NCBI GenBank assembly: GCA_016342285.1
Contig: JAEINQ010000045.1
Location: 1 to 59,341, forward strand
Reading direction: 5' to 3'
Origin: Desulfobacterales bacterium
Lineage (GTDB): Bacteria; Desulfobacterota; Desulfobacteria; Desulfobacterales; JAEINQ01
Length of the DNA: 59,341 nt
Position numbers and translations under genes: made by a program. Every line of letters starts with the position of its first letter. Position 1 is the stretch's first letter. Shown here in pieces: positions 1 to 7,782 of the stretch. The notes beneath the pieces are model-generated. The model saw only the letters and a list, made by a program, of their open reading frames with translations, ran no database searches and had not been told where the DNA came from.

Positions 1-471
1 TCAACCAAATGAAATAACAGCGTATACTGAAATATTTGCTCGTTAAATGCACTATTAGGAAATCAAGAGTTCTGAATATAGAGCCAATTTTCCAATGTGG
101 TTCTGAATATGTGCCCGTGTGCCATTATGAATCATAACATGCAGTAATATTAGTATATATATACTATCGTGTCTATCTGTGACGTCATGACTGTGGACGC
201 GTCGGTACACCTTCACGGCAGCGATCGCCACACACTTTCCGGCTGTTTCAGTTTTGTGGCAACTGTTGCCCCTACCCTCGGCGTTCCATACGGTAGCCAC
301 GGCATTTCGTCCACAGCAATTTTACCACCATGTACAGGCTTTAGTGTTAAGGTTTTTGGATAGGAACTTTTTTCAAAATTCGGCATCCTTCTGCTCCTCC
401 CTGCCCTGTAAAAAGATGAGTGAGAATTTGAATTCTTGCTATGCTACCATTTTCCTGCCACTTGCCCCCCG
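1..471. other. Left-edge intergenic stretch, no gene seen
   Basis: AT-richer than the rest of the window. Only short unconvincing frames occur on either strand, none with a plausible ribosome-binding site or recognisable protein. No tRNA, terminator hairpin or clear repeat was seen. It lies downstream of the minus-strand FecR-type gene, so it may hold that gene's 3' untranslated region. Confidence 0.5.
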
Positions 472-1518
472 TTACAACTGAATGGCCATAAAGAGATCGT
501 CAGCGGTGTGAAGTATCTTGTCGTTTCCGGCTGAAATCAACACGGCCCGTTCCCTGTCCAGTTTCTCGTAAAAATATTCTGTATTCCAAGGGTCCTCATA
601 GTCGCCGTCTTCCAGTTCAACATCTCTTAGCGTATCCGGGACGGCCCCGTCCCATATCAATCTTGCTTTATAGATTATTGCTCTTTTGAAAATTTTCATT
701 TCATAATCAGTTATGAGGCTGAGCGCTTTTTTATATAGGGGAGATTCAATCACGAGATCCATCGTTTGGTCCCACTTGTCTTGTGCGGAGGACTCGACTT
801 TCAGCTTCCGTGCTGCTTGGAGGCGGCATTGATCTTCCGATCCCAGGCAACACATTGTTGGAATAGGATTCGTCCCTTTAAAGATAGCTTTCTTGCCTCC
901 CGATACATTGAAGTTGAAACCACCTGAATTACTGGAACCCGTACTGACCAGACCCTCCATAACCGCAACCTCTGTGAGCACACTCTCGGGGGCGAAGCCA
1001 ACTGAAAAAACGGTCCCCTTGACACATGAAGTAACGCCAGGGGTACGGATGCTTAGAAATTCACTTTTGTTTGACGCCCTTCGGTTCACGGACTGAGTCG
1101 CATTGCAAAGAATTTTCCCCTTTTCCAAGGCCACCCCGTAACAATCATTCACAACGTCATTTCTTGAAATCTTAACGTTTGAATTCTCTACTATTCTAAT
1201 GGAAAACCTATCTTCTCTTAAAAGATCGACGATCGTATTCGCGCCTGTGAAAATTTTCCCACCACTGCTAATCTGCATTCCGACCGCCAGAGGGACAAGG
1301 TCAGATTTTTTATGGTATTTCAGCGGCTTTGATTTGTTATCTTTTAGTTCATAACGGATATCATAGGCAACAAAAGCCTTTCCGCTAAAGGCACTGACAA
1401 TAAACTCGTTGCCTGGAAATCTGTTTCTGACGTGATTAGAAGCATAGAGGAACATCGGGAGCATTACAAAAAAGAAGATCCCCAACCACGTATAGATGAG
1501 GCGATTAAATTTATCCAT
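472..1518 (-). CDS. FecR-domain membrane protein with a pseudopilin-like C-terminus
   Basis: Predicted 348-residue protein. The start at 1518 is preferred because GGAG lies 8 bases upstream (GGAGACGACAAAATG); the frame can be read further upstream, but that part is low-complexity and has no start signal. One N-terminal membrane segment (about residues 8-25, GIFFFVMLPMFLYA). The middle resembles FecR-type sensing domains: SIRTPGVTSCVKGTVFSVGF (about residues 155-175) is the characteristic 'T..g.v.vrGT.f.v' strand. The last 50 residues (DPWNTEYFYEKL followed by AGNDKILHTADDLF) resemble the C-terminus of type II secretion major pseudopilins (GspG), where a similar Gly/Asp loop binds calcium. FecR domains normally sense or bind at the periplasmic face; the role here is unknown. 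No sigma factor or TonB receptor is nearby, so classical FecIR signalling is unlikely. Confidence 0.65.
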   Translation of the reverse strand: MDKFNRLIYTWLGIFFFVMLPMFLYASNHVRNRFPGNEFIVSAFSGKAFVAYDIRYELKDNKSKPLKYHKKSDLVPLAVGMQISSGGKIFTGANTIVDLLREDRFSIRIVENSNVKISRNDVVNDCYGVALEKGKILCNATQSVNRRASNKSEFLSIRTPGVTSCVKGTVFSVGFAPESVLTEVAVMEGLVSTGSSNSGGFNFNVSGGKKAIFKGTNPIPTMCCLGSEDQCRLQAARKLKVESSAQDKWDQTMDLVIESPLYKKALSLITDYEMKIFKRAIIYKARLIWDGAVPDTLRDVELEDGDYEDPWNTEYFYEKLDRERAVLISAGNDKILHTADDLFMAIQL

Positions 1519-1647
1519 TTTGTCGTCTCCGACGATTCGGGCGGCACGTCTGCAAACGATAGGGGCGGGAAATCCCGTTAAGAACAGTGCAGGTAAGTTG
1601 CCGGGGGATGGTTGATGGGCAGCGGGACCCCGATCAGTTTCTTTCAA

Positions 1648-1874
1648 AGCGCTTATGGTTTGTCAAGAAATTTGTCGGCAGGCTGTTTGTTGAGCCCTTT
1701 GTTTGTCCGATGAAAAGCGGCGAATAAAGCCGGGGACCGGCCTTTACGCTGTGTATGGACTTTATTCAACTGAGCGGGCGGAATCTTCCGGCGGCTGGCT
1801 TTTGAGCCGGGCCAGCAGATCGCGTATTCTTTTTCATCCGATTTTCATGGACACATCCATTTGAATCCGGCCGT
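1648..1874. other. Intergenic, nothing recognised
   Basis: Short gap between two minus-strand genes. No repeat family of this window and no clear terminator is seen in it. Confidence 0.4.
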
Positions 1875-2441
1875 CTATTCCAAAGGGCCGTTTGTAATGT
1901 CACAATTGACGTCAACGACAATCGCTTTGGAATTTCCCTGACGGCGAAGATGTTTGATCTTTTTAAGGGCCTCGTTGAAATCGGGAAACAACGCTTCAGA
2001 CGACTGATTCTGCGGGTCGAGGGTCTTGAACATGCTACCGCCACGTCGCCGCCGCTTTACGATCTGGTCCATTTCCCGTTTGAAGGCGCTAAGGATCCGC
2101 TCGGCCCCTTTTGTACTGGTGGCATAGCCGATCTTGTATCCGATGCCGACCACGTCCAGCTGTTGGAAATGAAGGCTGAGGCGTTGATCTTCGGTGATCA
2201 GTCGCAACGCCTTTCCGATCCCCACCTCGGCCAGTGCCCGCTGTCCTTTTTCCAGCAGATCCCTGTTTTCCATGAGCAGCGTGCCGGTATGTCGAAAGTC
2301 GGTCAGACAGGTAAAGTTGGGCTTCAAGGCCAGGGATGCCTCTTCAATCTGTCGAACGGTCTCGGCAAGCTCCGCTCGCGTTCTATCCGTAAGGAGGATG
2401 TGGATACGGTTTTTTTTGATGTCGACATGGACGTCCCCCAT
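1875..2441 (-). CDS. Conserved hypothetical protein, SpoIIAA/STAS-like N-terminus
   Basis: 188 residues when started at the ATG at 2441, which has AAGGA seven bases upstream; a GTG at 2465 is an alternative but lies inside the outer stem of the upstream structured element. The N-terminal 75 residues (alternating beta-strands and helices, HILLTDRTRAELAETV then CLTDFR) look like the SpoIIAA-like/STAS family, which binds regulatory partners. The rest is charged, with a basic patch (IVKRRRRGG). No catalytic motif is visible. The gene follows a cyclic-nucleotide-binding protein on the same strand, suggesting a shared signalling role, but the two are separated by a 155-nt structured sequence. Function unassigned. 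Confidence 0.6.
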   Translation of the reverse strand: MGDVHVDIKKNRIHILLTDRTRAELAETVRQIEEASLALKPNFTCLTDFRHTGTLLMENRDLLEKGQRALAEVGIGKALRLITEDQRLSLHFQQLDVVGIGYKIGYATSTKGAERILSAFKREMDQIVKRRRRGGSMFKTLDPQNQSSEALFPDFNEALKKIKHLRRQGNSKAIVVDVNCDITNGPLE

Positions 2442-2459
2442 GATTAAATCCTTGTAAGC

Positions 2460-2614
2460 GTTCACGGGGCATCACGCCGAGGCGTGACTTTGTTGCCGGG
2501 CATTTGAAGTACGAAACAGTACGTCTGCATGCCCGGCGCCTCGCATCTACGGTACCCTGTAAGCGCTTACCGTGCGAGGTTTCGGAACTTCTTGAGCATT
2601 TCAACCCCGTGAAC
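2460..2614 (-). promoter_or_regulatory. Highly structured leader candidate (closed multi-hairpin element)
   Basis: A 10-bp perfect inverted repeat (GTTCACGGGG at 2460-2469, CCCCGTGAAC at 2605-2614) encloses three further hairpins: TCACGCC/GGCGTGA (2472-2487), GCCGGGCAT/ATGCCCGGC (2495-2537, with an inner GTAC/GTAC pair) and CCTCGCA..ACGGTA/TACCGT.GCGAGG (2539-2579). Read on the minus strand, the RNA would form a closing stem with three arms and about 25 unpaired bases, ending a few bases before the AAGGA of the downstream gene. This suits a cis-regulatory RNA, but a small inverted-repeat mobile element or an elaborate terminator of the upstream gene is also possible. I do not recognise a known riboswitch core. 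The pairings are seen; the function is inference. Confidence 0.5.
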
Positions 2615-2634
2615 AATTGCAAATTCTCTTGGCT

Positions 2635-3087
2635 TCAAAAAGGCATGGTTCTGGAGATCTGCATGATGGAATCGTTCATTTTGTCCAGTCGCTCGATCAG
2701 AAGCGAGATAATGTAATCCTTGATTTTGTCTTTGACGCGTGGCTCCAGGGAGTCGAAGAAGTCTTCATCCATTTTCATGACCAGCACCTTGTCGTTGGCC
2801 ATGACCGATGTTCTTCTCGGCTGATCGGTAAAAAAGGACATCTCTCCAAAGATTTCGCCGGGACCGAGTCTGGCCAGGCGAATGGTGGCTTCATCGATCT
2901 TCTTTGTGATCAGTACCGCCCCTTTGACAAGAAGGTATAGCGATGTGGAGTGCTCTCCTTCTTCGATAATTTGATCGCCGCGTCGGTACTTGTGGATGGA
3001 GTGTTCGATTTCACTGATCGCCCTTTTTTCCTCGTCAGAGAAACGAGCGAAGATGGGCATCTTGCTCAAGATGTCGTACAGGGTCAT
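2635..3087 (-). CDS. Cyclic-nucleotide-binding domain protein (no DNA-binding domain)
   Basis: 150 residues, ATG at 3087 with AAAGGAA upstream. The whole protein is one CRP-type cNMP-binding beta-roll: MPIFARFSDEE at the N-terminus, GDQIIEEGE, YLLVKGAV, and the phosphate-binding-cassette region LGPGEIFGEMSFFTDQPRRTS (about residues 74-95). In cAMP receptors this cassette ends R-T/S, as here. After the roll comes a helix (residues 110-145) but no helix-turn-helix, so it is not a transcription factor of the Crp/Fnr type. Such stand-alone domains usually act as ligand sensors for a partner protein. The next gene on the strand is the SpoIIAA-like protein. Confidence 0.85.
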   Translation of the reverse strand: MTLYDILSKMPIFARFSDEEKRAISEIEHSIHKYRRGDQIIEEGEHSTSLYLLVKGAVLITKKIDEATIRLARLGPGEIFGEMSFFTDQPRRTSVMANDKVLVMKMDEDFFDSLEPRVKDKIKDYIISLLIERLDKMNDSIMQISRTMPF

Positions 3088-3150
3088 GTCCGTTCCTTTC
3101 GGTGCTTCGTTTCACATGGCCTCTCGGCCGTTTGACGGTTCGAGATCTAT

Positions 3151-3285
3151 CAGGCTGTTGAAAAACGATTCCGCTTGGCAATACGGCGTTAAAATCCTCC
3201 TCAAAATGCTCATTTATAGGGAATAAATTGCGCTTTTTCGTCGGATTTTGCCTTGCCTTCGCTCATAACATTCTTCAACACCCGG
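3151..3285. repeat. Possible small inverted-repeat element remnant
   Basis: CAGGCTGTTGAAAAACG at the left and, inverted, CCGGGTGTTGAAGAATG at the right form imperfect 17-bp terminal repeats around about 100 bp of AT-rich non-coding sequence. CTGTTGAAAAA ends are common on bacterial insertion sequences, so this could be an IS-derived miniature element. No transposase is present and no second copy lies in the window. Confidence 0.35.
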
Positions 3286-3855
3286 CTAAGCGTCCCCTTT
3301 ACCCCCCCCGATGCTGAGGTCCCAAATCTTCCTTCCGTCTTTCCGGCTCGGCCCTTCTGTCGGTGCCGTCCAGGAGGTTGTCATCAAAGGCTCTGCGATC
3401 ATCGCTCGATCGCTGGCCCACATTGTCGTCTTTTTTTTGGGTCTCGGAATTTGGCATTGGGCTGTCCTTTGCCATCGCCGCCGTCTTTTCGACGGGTGTC
3501 TTGGATTCGTCGAACCGAACTGTGGCACAATGAACTCTCTTAATGAATTCATAACTTTAGACAACTCGCTACAATTAGCGGAAATGGTGCCATCTTGTCA
3601 AGGTAAACCGGTGAAGCGTATATAAACCAATGCTGTGGACGTATGGCGGGCGGTCAGTGTCTGAAGCATGGGTGCTTGACAAAACCCTCGTAATGGGGTT
3701 TATTTTCTTCTATTGAACTACTTCAAACATTTTTCCTCGGGTTCCTGAAGTTGCGAGTTCCGTGAAGCCCCTGTCGCCGAGTCAGGCTGACAGATCAAAA
3801 AAACGGTAACCGGGAATGGCCCTGCGCCCTTCCATGTCCAGGTATGGAGGACTTG
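3286..3855. other. Intergenic, no gene supported
   Basis: About 570 bases between a repeat remnant and the TetR gene. Several overlapping short frames exist on both strands, but none has a start signal or a sensible protein sequence. It holds one promoter-like sequence, listed separately. Confidence 0.45.
3676..3704 (+). promoter_or_regulatory. Candidate sigma70-type promoter for the TetR gene
   Basis: TTGACA at 3676-3681, a 17-base spacer and TTTATT at 3699-3704. The -35 is a perfect match, the -10 matches four of six positions. It would give a 5' leader of about 145 bases before the TetR start at 3856. Motif match only. Confidence 0.3.
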
Positions 3856-4428
3856 ATGCGAAAGAAGCAAAACATCATCCGTGCTGCCATCCATCTGTTT
3901 GCCTCTCAGGGATTCGACGGGACCACGACTTTGCAGATTTCCCACGAGGCACAGGTGACCGAGCCTCTTATATATTATCACTTCAAGGGCAAAGAAGATC
4001 TGTTTACCTGCATTCTTGAAAAGGCTTTCGTCGATTATTTTTCCCTGGTTGACGGGCTTCCGAGCGATACGGCCACGCAATTCGAAAGAATCGAGAACCT
4101 GATCAACCTGCATTTTGATGTCATTGCCGAGCGACCCGACGAGACCTTCCTGATCACCAGCACCTGCCCGGCGAAACTCAACGATTTGGACCATATTTGC
4201 GCCAACAATATCGAACGCCAGCGAAACGTTTTGAACGGATACCTCTGTGACAACCTGACCGCGGGTATTGGCTCCGGGGAATTTGCACCGGTTCCGGTGC
4301 CTGAAACAGCGGTACTGATTATGGCCATGATCAGCGGCCTGGTGCGTCGCCGAAGCCTGAAATACGAAGATATCGATAGTGTGCGAAGGGCCGCCATCGA
4401 TTTTCTGCGGAGAAGCCTCGTCCAGTGA
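3856..4428 (+). CDS. TetR/AcrR family transcriptional regulator
   Basis: 190 residues. ATG at 3856 is chosen because GGAGGA lies four bases upstream (GGAGGACTTGATG); an ATG at 3844 would overlap that site. The N-terminal 60 residues are the TetR helix-turn-helix: IIRAAIHLFASQGFDGTT, then ISHEAQVTEPLIYYHFKGKE with the typical 'YyHF..Ke.L' end. The C-terminal domain (about residues 75-190) is helical and would bind an effector and dimerise; its ligand cannot be read from sequence. Family members usually repress a neighbouring gene. The only same-strand neighbour is the YceD-like gene 115 bases downstream, so local control of it is possible but unproven. Confidence 0.9.
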   Translation: MRKKQNIIRAAIHLFASQGFDGTTTLQISHEAQVTEPLIYYHFKGKEDLFTCILEKAFVDYFSLVDGLPSDTATQFERIENLINLHFDVIAERPDETFLITSTCPAKLNDLDHICANNIERQRNVLNGYLCDNLTAGIGSGEFAPVPVPETAVLIMAMISGLVRRRSLKYEDIDSVRRAAIDFLRRSLVQ

Positions 4429-4542
4429 CCCCTTCAGCGGCTGTTTCGACCCTCTCTTCCCGATGTTTATGCCCGGCCCTCAACGATTTTGTTGCATCCT
4501 CCCGACAGCATTCATCGTGGCCGCCCAAGGCCGCAAGGTGTG

Positions 4543-5142
4543 ATGCATGGATCGGGGGATATGGGAGATGATGTGGCAAACCTGTTTGTCGAGGTGCATG
4601 ACATTCCCCCACAGGGGTTGGACCTTGAGTTCCGGGAGCCTGTCCAACGGTTTCCGGTGATAGGCGAACTGACCAAAGACGGCAATATCTGCTTTTCCGG
4701 GCCGGTTATTGCCTCGCTTCGTATTGCCCCCGAAAAAGGCCTGTTTCTCGTTCAGGGTCGGGTGGAAATCGAGTCGGAGATCTCCTGTTGTCGTTGCCTG
4801 GCCCCCTTTCGTCAACCCCTGGCCGAAGCGTTTGCCCTGACCTATACGGTCGGCTTGTCCGAGGTGGATCGGTTTGACCCGGCCAAGGATGCCGTTGTCG
4901 ATCTGACGGTCGAAGACATGGGATTGGCATTGGTTCGCAATGGTCGCATCGATCTACTGGAGGTCATTCAGGAGGCCGTGGTTATGGCCCTGCCCATGCG
5001 GCCCCTTTGCCGCGAGGACTGCAAGGGGCTGTGCCCAAACTGCGGTGCCGACTTGAACCGGGATAAATGCACCTGTGCCGGGGCGCCGTTGGACCCGCGC
5101 CTGGCCGTTCTGGCGAAACTTAAAATACCCGAAAGAGAATAA
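4543..5142 (+). CDS. YceD/DUF177 family protein with a C-terminal Cys cluster
   Basis: 199 residues from the ATG at 4543, which has AAGGTG upstream; a second ATG at 4561 after GGGGGA is also plausible. The family hallmarks are clear: an SCCRCLAPF segment in the middle and the C-terminal metal-binding-like pattern CREDCKGLCPNCGADLN then CTC (about residues 165-188). YceD proteins are linked to 23S rRNA/large-subunit maturation and are normally encoded immediately before rpmF, plsX and fabH. Here no rpmF or fatty-acid gene follows; the next frame is on the opposite strand. This may be a second, relocated paralogue or a lineage-specific rearrangement. Confidence 0.8.
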   Translation: MHGSGDMGDDVANLFVEVHDIPPQGLDLEFREPVQRFPVIGELTKDGNICFSGPVIASLRIAPEKGLFLVQGRVEIESEISCCRCLAPFRQPLAEAFALTYTVGLSEVDRFDPAKDAVVDLTVEDMGLALVRNGRIDLLEVIQEAVVMALPMRPLCREDCKGLCPNCGADLNRDKCTCAGAPLDPRLAVLAKLKIPERE

Positions 5143-5337
5143 TGAACCCCGCCGAACCGCAATCCGTTTCTTTTTACAGCGGTGGAACCTTCTGCCGAGC
5201 CCTTTGTTTCGAACCGCAATCCAATGCTCTGGACGGAGACCGCGGGGTTCCCTGTGTGGTCATGGGGCATGGCTTTGCCGGTCAGGTGGCTTTTTTGCAG
5301 CACCATCTGGCTGTTTCCTGACCGTTGCAGGGATGGA

Positions 5338-5652
5338 TCAGGCGATGATCAAAATGCCGTGGTGTTCTCTGAGTTGCGACTTGACCTTGCGAAGGATAAT
5401 CACGGCCGGGTCGGTTTCCGGGTCCTCCGGATCGGTTTCCGTCAGGCAAGAATGAAGCAGGGCCTCGTTGCCTGTCCAGAGGCGGAACTCATCGAGAATG
5501 TAAGGGGCAACGGTCTGGTAGAGCCGATCGAACTGGTTTTCGGTTATGTGTACCAGGGTCTCACGATGATAGATCAGCAGATCGGAAATGAGCAGATCCA
5601 CCACTTCGTCGACAGTTTCCGGGATATCGTACCGTGTGGCTCTTTCGTACAT
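5338..5652 (-). CDS. Small protein, DUF6794-like
   Basis: 104 residues, acidic and helical, no signal peptide or membrane segment. The pattern IPETVDEVVDLLISDL, a central helix, then ILDEFRLWTGNEALLHSC matches my recollection of the DUF6794 family ('P.t..eAv..Ll..l ... iR.efgLW.gN..Ll.sC'). The function of that family is unknown. AGGTAA precedes the ATG. It stands alone between the YceD gene and a gene fragment. Confidence 0.6.
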   Translation of the reverse strand: MYERATRYDIPETVDEVVDLLISDLLIYHRETLVHITENQFDRLYQTVAPYILDEFRLWTGNEALLHSCLTETDPEDPETDPAVIILRKVKSQLREHHGILIIA

Positions 5653-5832
5653 GGGTGTCGTTACCTGTCATACCGGGTTGTGGGTCAGCTTGGCACCCGA
5701 AGGTGCGTCCTGGTTGATCTATCGGCAGCCCCGTCCAATACTTGAACGGTTTCCTGTTTTATTATGGATCGGCCCATGAGGCAAGATACGGCCGCTCCAA
5801 GGAACCCACGGAGCCCAGGTTATGAAATACGG

Positions 5833-6054
5833 TGCCATGCCAATATCGGGAGCGGCGGCAACCGGCGCCTGATCTCCTTTGTCAAAACATTCGGTAGCCG
5901 GATCGGTCATGTCCATATGAGCGACAATCTCGGAAAGAGTGACGACCACCTGCCTCTGGGCAGGGGCTCCATCAATTTTCAAAAGTTTGCCAAAGCCCTC
6001 AAGGCCAGCGGCTACGCGGATACCGTGACCTTGGACAAAAATTCACATTTATGA
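5833..6054 (+). pseudogene. Fragment of a sugar-phosphate isomerase/epimerase (TIM barrel)
   Basis: The reading frame HANIGSGGNR ... RIGHVHMSDNLGKSDDHLPLGRGSINF ... GYADTVTL matches the C-terminal part of xylose-isomerase-like TIM barrel proteins (metal-ligand HVHMSDN stretch). The N-terminal two thirds are missing and no start codon serves the fragment. At the 3' end the expected 'TLE' strand is replaced by LDKNSHL, which is encoded by the terminal 25 bases of repeat family R1. So the gene was cut by an R1 element that itself was then reduced to one end. Confidence 0.6.
6030..6054 (+). repeat. R1 repeat, right end only
   Basis: ACCTTGGACAAAAATTCACA followed by TTTATGA is the same terminus seen at 15490-15520 and 41296-41320. 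It ends a broken isomerase fragment on the plus strand, and on the minus strand it supplies the stop codon of the uracil-DNA glycosylase gene (6049-6051). Confidence 0.7.
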
Positions 6055-6759
6055 CAGGATGCCCATGGCGGCAAGTTCCGCTTTGATCAGCGGTTGCCAG
6101 CCGCGATTGGCCTTGGGGTTGGCCGGGCTGGGATGGGTGATCCGTCCGATGGCAACATCGGTGCCCGCCAGTGCGACGGCGGCCCTTTTTGCGGCGAACA
6201 GACCGATGCCGACCACCCGCTTTGCCTGAAGCAGGGCCACGGTCCGGCGCAGGGCCTGGTCACAGGCTGCAAAAAGTGGAACCCGTTCCGCCGCGGGCAG
6301 GGAGTCGGGGGTGCGGTTGCGGCCGCTGGCCTCCATGAAGACCAGAGGACAATAATTGGCAACGAAAAACCGGGCGAAAAACCGCTGTGGCGTGTCAAAC
6401 GCCTCTTGTGCCCATCCCCACAACCGTCGGCCGCTCACCTCGCTGCGTTGGCAGTCAAACCCCTCCACAGGGCGTTTGGGATGCATTTTTAAAGGGCGGT
6501 TCACCGGCGCCTTGATGCCGAGCCAGCCGGAAACAACCGAAACCTCGCCAAAAGGGACGCCGGTCTGGGCCATGCCCCAGGGGCCGGGGTTCATGCCCAG
6601 AAGGATGACTTCCCGCGGGGCCTGACCGTAGCGTTCAAGGTAACGGTCATGGGGCCCTCGGGCGTAGGTCAGGGGGTTGTAGATATGGGTCACCGGCTCG
6701 GCGAACGTTAGCGGCGAAACAGCCTTGATCAGATCGTCAATGATGGCATCGTGGGTCAT
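6049..6759 (-). CDS. SMUG1-type uracil-DNA glycosylase
   Basis: 236 residues from the ATG at 6759; a 27-residue upstream extension is encoded by repeat R2 and is rejected. Removes uracil from DNA in base-excision repair. The active-site loop GMNPGPWGMAQTGVPFGEV (about residues 55-73) is the SMUG1 signature, with Asn in the catalytic motif and GPWGMAQTG lining the pocket. The second motif HPSPANPKAN (from His 209) is the minor-groove intercalation loop. Length fits the bacterial SMUG1 group (about 230-250). It is a single gene; its stop codon lies within an R1 repeat end and an R2 repeat begins about 30 bases upstream of the start. Confidence 0.9.
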   Translation of the reverse strand: MTHDAIIDDLIKAVSPLTFAEPVTHIYNPLTYARGPHDRYLERYGQAPREVILLGMNPGPWGMAQTGVPFGEVSVVSGWLGIKAPVNRPLKMHPKRPVEGFDCQRSEVSGRRLWGWAQEAFDTPQRFFARFFVANYCPLVFMEASGRNRTPDSLPAAERVPLFAACDQALRRTVALLQAKRVVGIGLFAAKRAAVALAGTDVAIGRITHPSPANPKANRGWQPLIKAELAAMGILS

Positions 6760-6790
6760 GGGTGGTCGCTTTCTTGCAATATGTCGTAGG

Positions 6791-6965
6791 AATCTACGTC
6801 CTGTGGGCGTGGTCAGGGTCAGTTGGCGATGCCGAGACACCTATGTAGCAAGTGCCTAAAGTGAACTAATCCGCCAGAGGCGGACAAGAAGTTTGGAGTG
6901 AGCTAAAGTGAAGGTATTCTGCCCATTATAAAAAACCGGTGGAGCTTAGCGACTACTCAACTTTA
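6791..6965 (+). repeat. R2 dispersed repeat
   Basis: Begins AATCTACGTCCTGTGGGCG, continues with the conserved GGTCAGGGTCAGTTGGCGAT block and AGTGCCTAAAGTG, an embedded CCGCCAGAGGCGG hairpin, and ends near GGAGCTTAGCGACT. Related copies are at 13992, 30881/31262, 34345, 41058 and 49496. Lies upstream of the glycosylase gene. Confidence 0.65.
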
Positions 6966-7030
6966 GTCACTCCGCGCTGATATGGGGTCGCTAACCCAGC
7001 CCCTTCCATGATCAATCAGAGGCCATATTC

Positions 7031-7567
7031 TCAGGGCGTGGGTTCTACTCCCTTTTGCGCCAAGGCCTCGGCAATGGACGGCCGCCAGTCCAACGCAGCA
7101 TGGGGCCAGACGGTCTGGACAAAGAGCGTGTTGACGGCAACAAGGACTGTGTTGAGTGCTTCCAGATCGATAAGGGCGTCTTTGTCGATGGTGGTGTCTT
7201 TGAAGTTTTTGGGGCAGACGTCGACTTCGAGACGGCCATCGCGGTCCATCAGTATGGGCAGGCCGTGGGTGCGGCAGATGAGCGGCCGGGCTTTGTAGAG
7301 GGCACAGCCGCCGTCGATTAAAAGCGGACAGCCCGGGTCGTCGCCGAATTTTTCGATCCGCAGGCGAATGGCCGATGCCCGCGCCTCGGGCAGGCGGGCC
7401 ATGGCCAGCGCAAGGGCCGCGGCCTCCACCGGAAAGAGGTTGAGATGGCGGCAGCAGGCGTCGCACCCCTTCCGGCAGACAATGCTGGCGGCATGGATCG
7501 CTTGGATGGCCCGGCAGCGCGCGTCCACCCGATCTCTCAGGGCCAGGTAATTGGTCAGGTTTTCCAT
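7031..7567 (-). CDS. YkgJ-family cysteine-cluster protein
   Basis: 178 residues, cytosolic. The family's Cys pattern is complete: CRKGCDACCRHL (about residues 31-42), CPLL and CALYKARPLICRTHGLP (about 79-103), and a later VDVCPKNF. The YkgJ/DUF5522-type cluster is thought to bind zinc or an Fe-S centre; biochemical function is not established. It is transcribed alone. An R2 repeat lies downstream of the stop. There is only a weak ribosome-binding site before the ATG. Confidence 0.85.
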   Translation of the reverse strand: MENLTNYLALRDRVDARCRAIQAIHAASIVCRKGCDACCRHLNLFPVEAAALALAMARLPEARASAIRLRIEKFGDDPGCPLLIDGGCALYKARPLICRTHGLPILMDRDGRLEVDVCPKNFKDTTIDKDALIDLEALNTVLVAVNTLFVQTVWPHAALDWRPSIAEALAQKGVEPTP

Positions 7568-7648
7568 GGCCGGACCCTACCCCGGATGGCCGGAGCCGGT
7601 CAAGGCCGCCGGGTTGTCTCCGGCTTGAGTTTGATAATTTTGATCTTA

Positions 7649-7700
7649 TCTTTCAATTTGAATTTGGAATCCACGTCCTTTGGGCCAGGATTCTTTACGA
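7649..7700 (+). repeat. R2 repeat, partial
   Basis: TTTGGAATCCACGTCCTTTG then GGCCAGGATTCTTTAC: the first part matches the left end of R2 and the second part recurs at 49788-49815 next to another R2 copy. It sits just upstream of the J-domain gene and creates a spurious N-terminal extension there. Confidence 0.5.
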
Positions 7701-7782
7701 TATACAGCCATTGGCAGCCGACATCGGGGCGGTTGACACGCCGCCATGGATCGGCCTGACCCAGGAAGGAAAATCTCACACC

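Noticed and set aside
3253..3625. Overlapping short open frames on both strands
   Set aside because: No ribosome sites, no recognisable protein and low-complexity translations; treated as non-coding.
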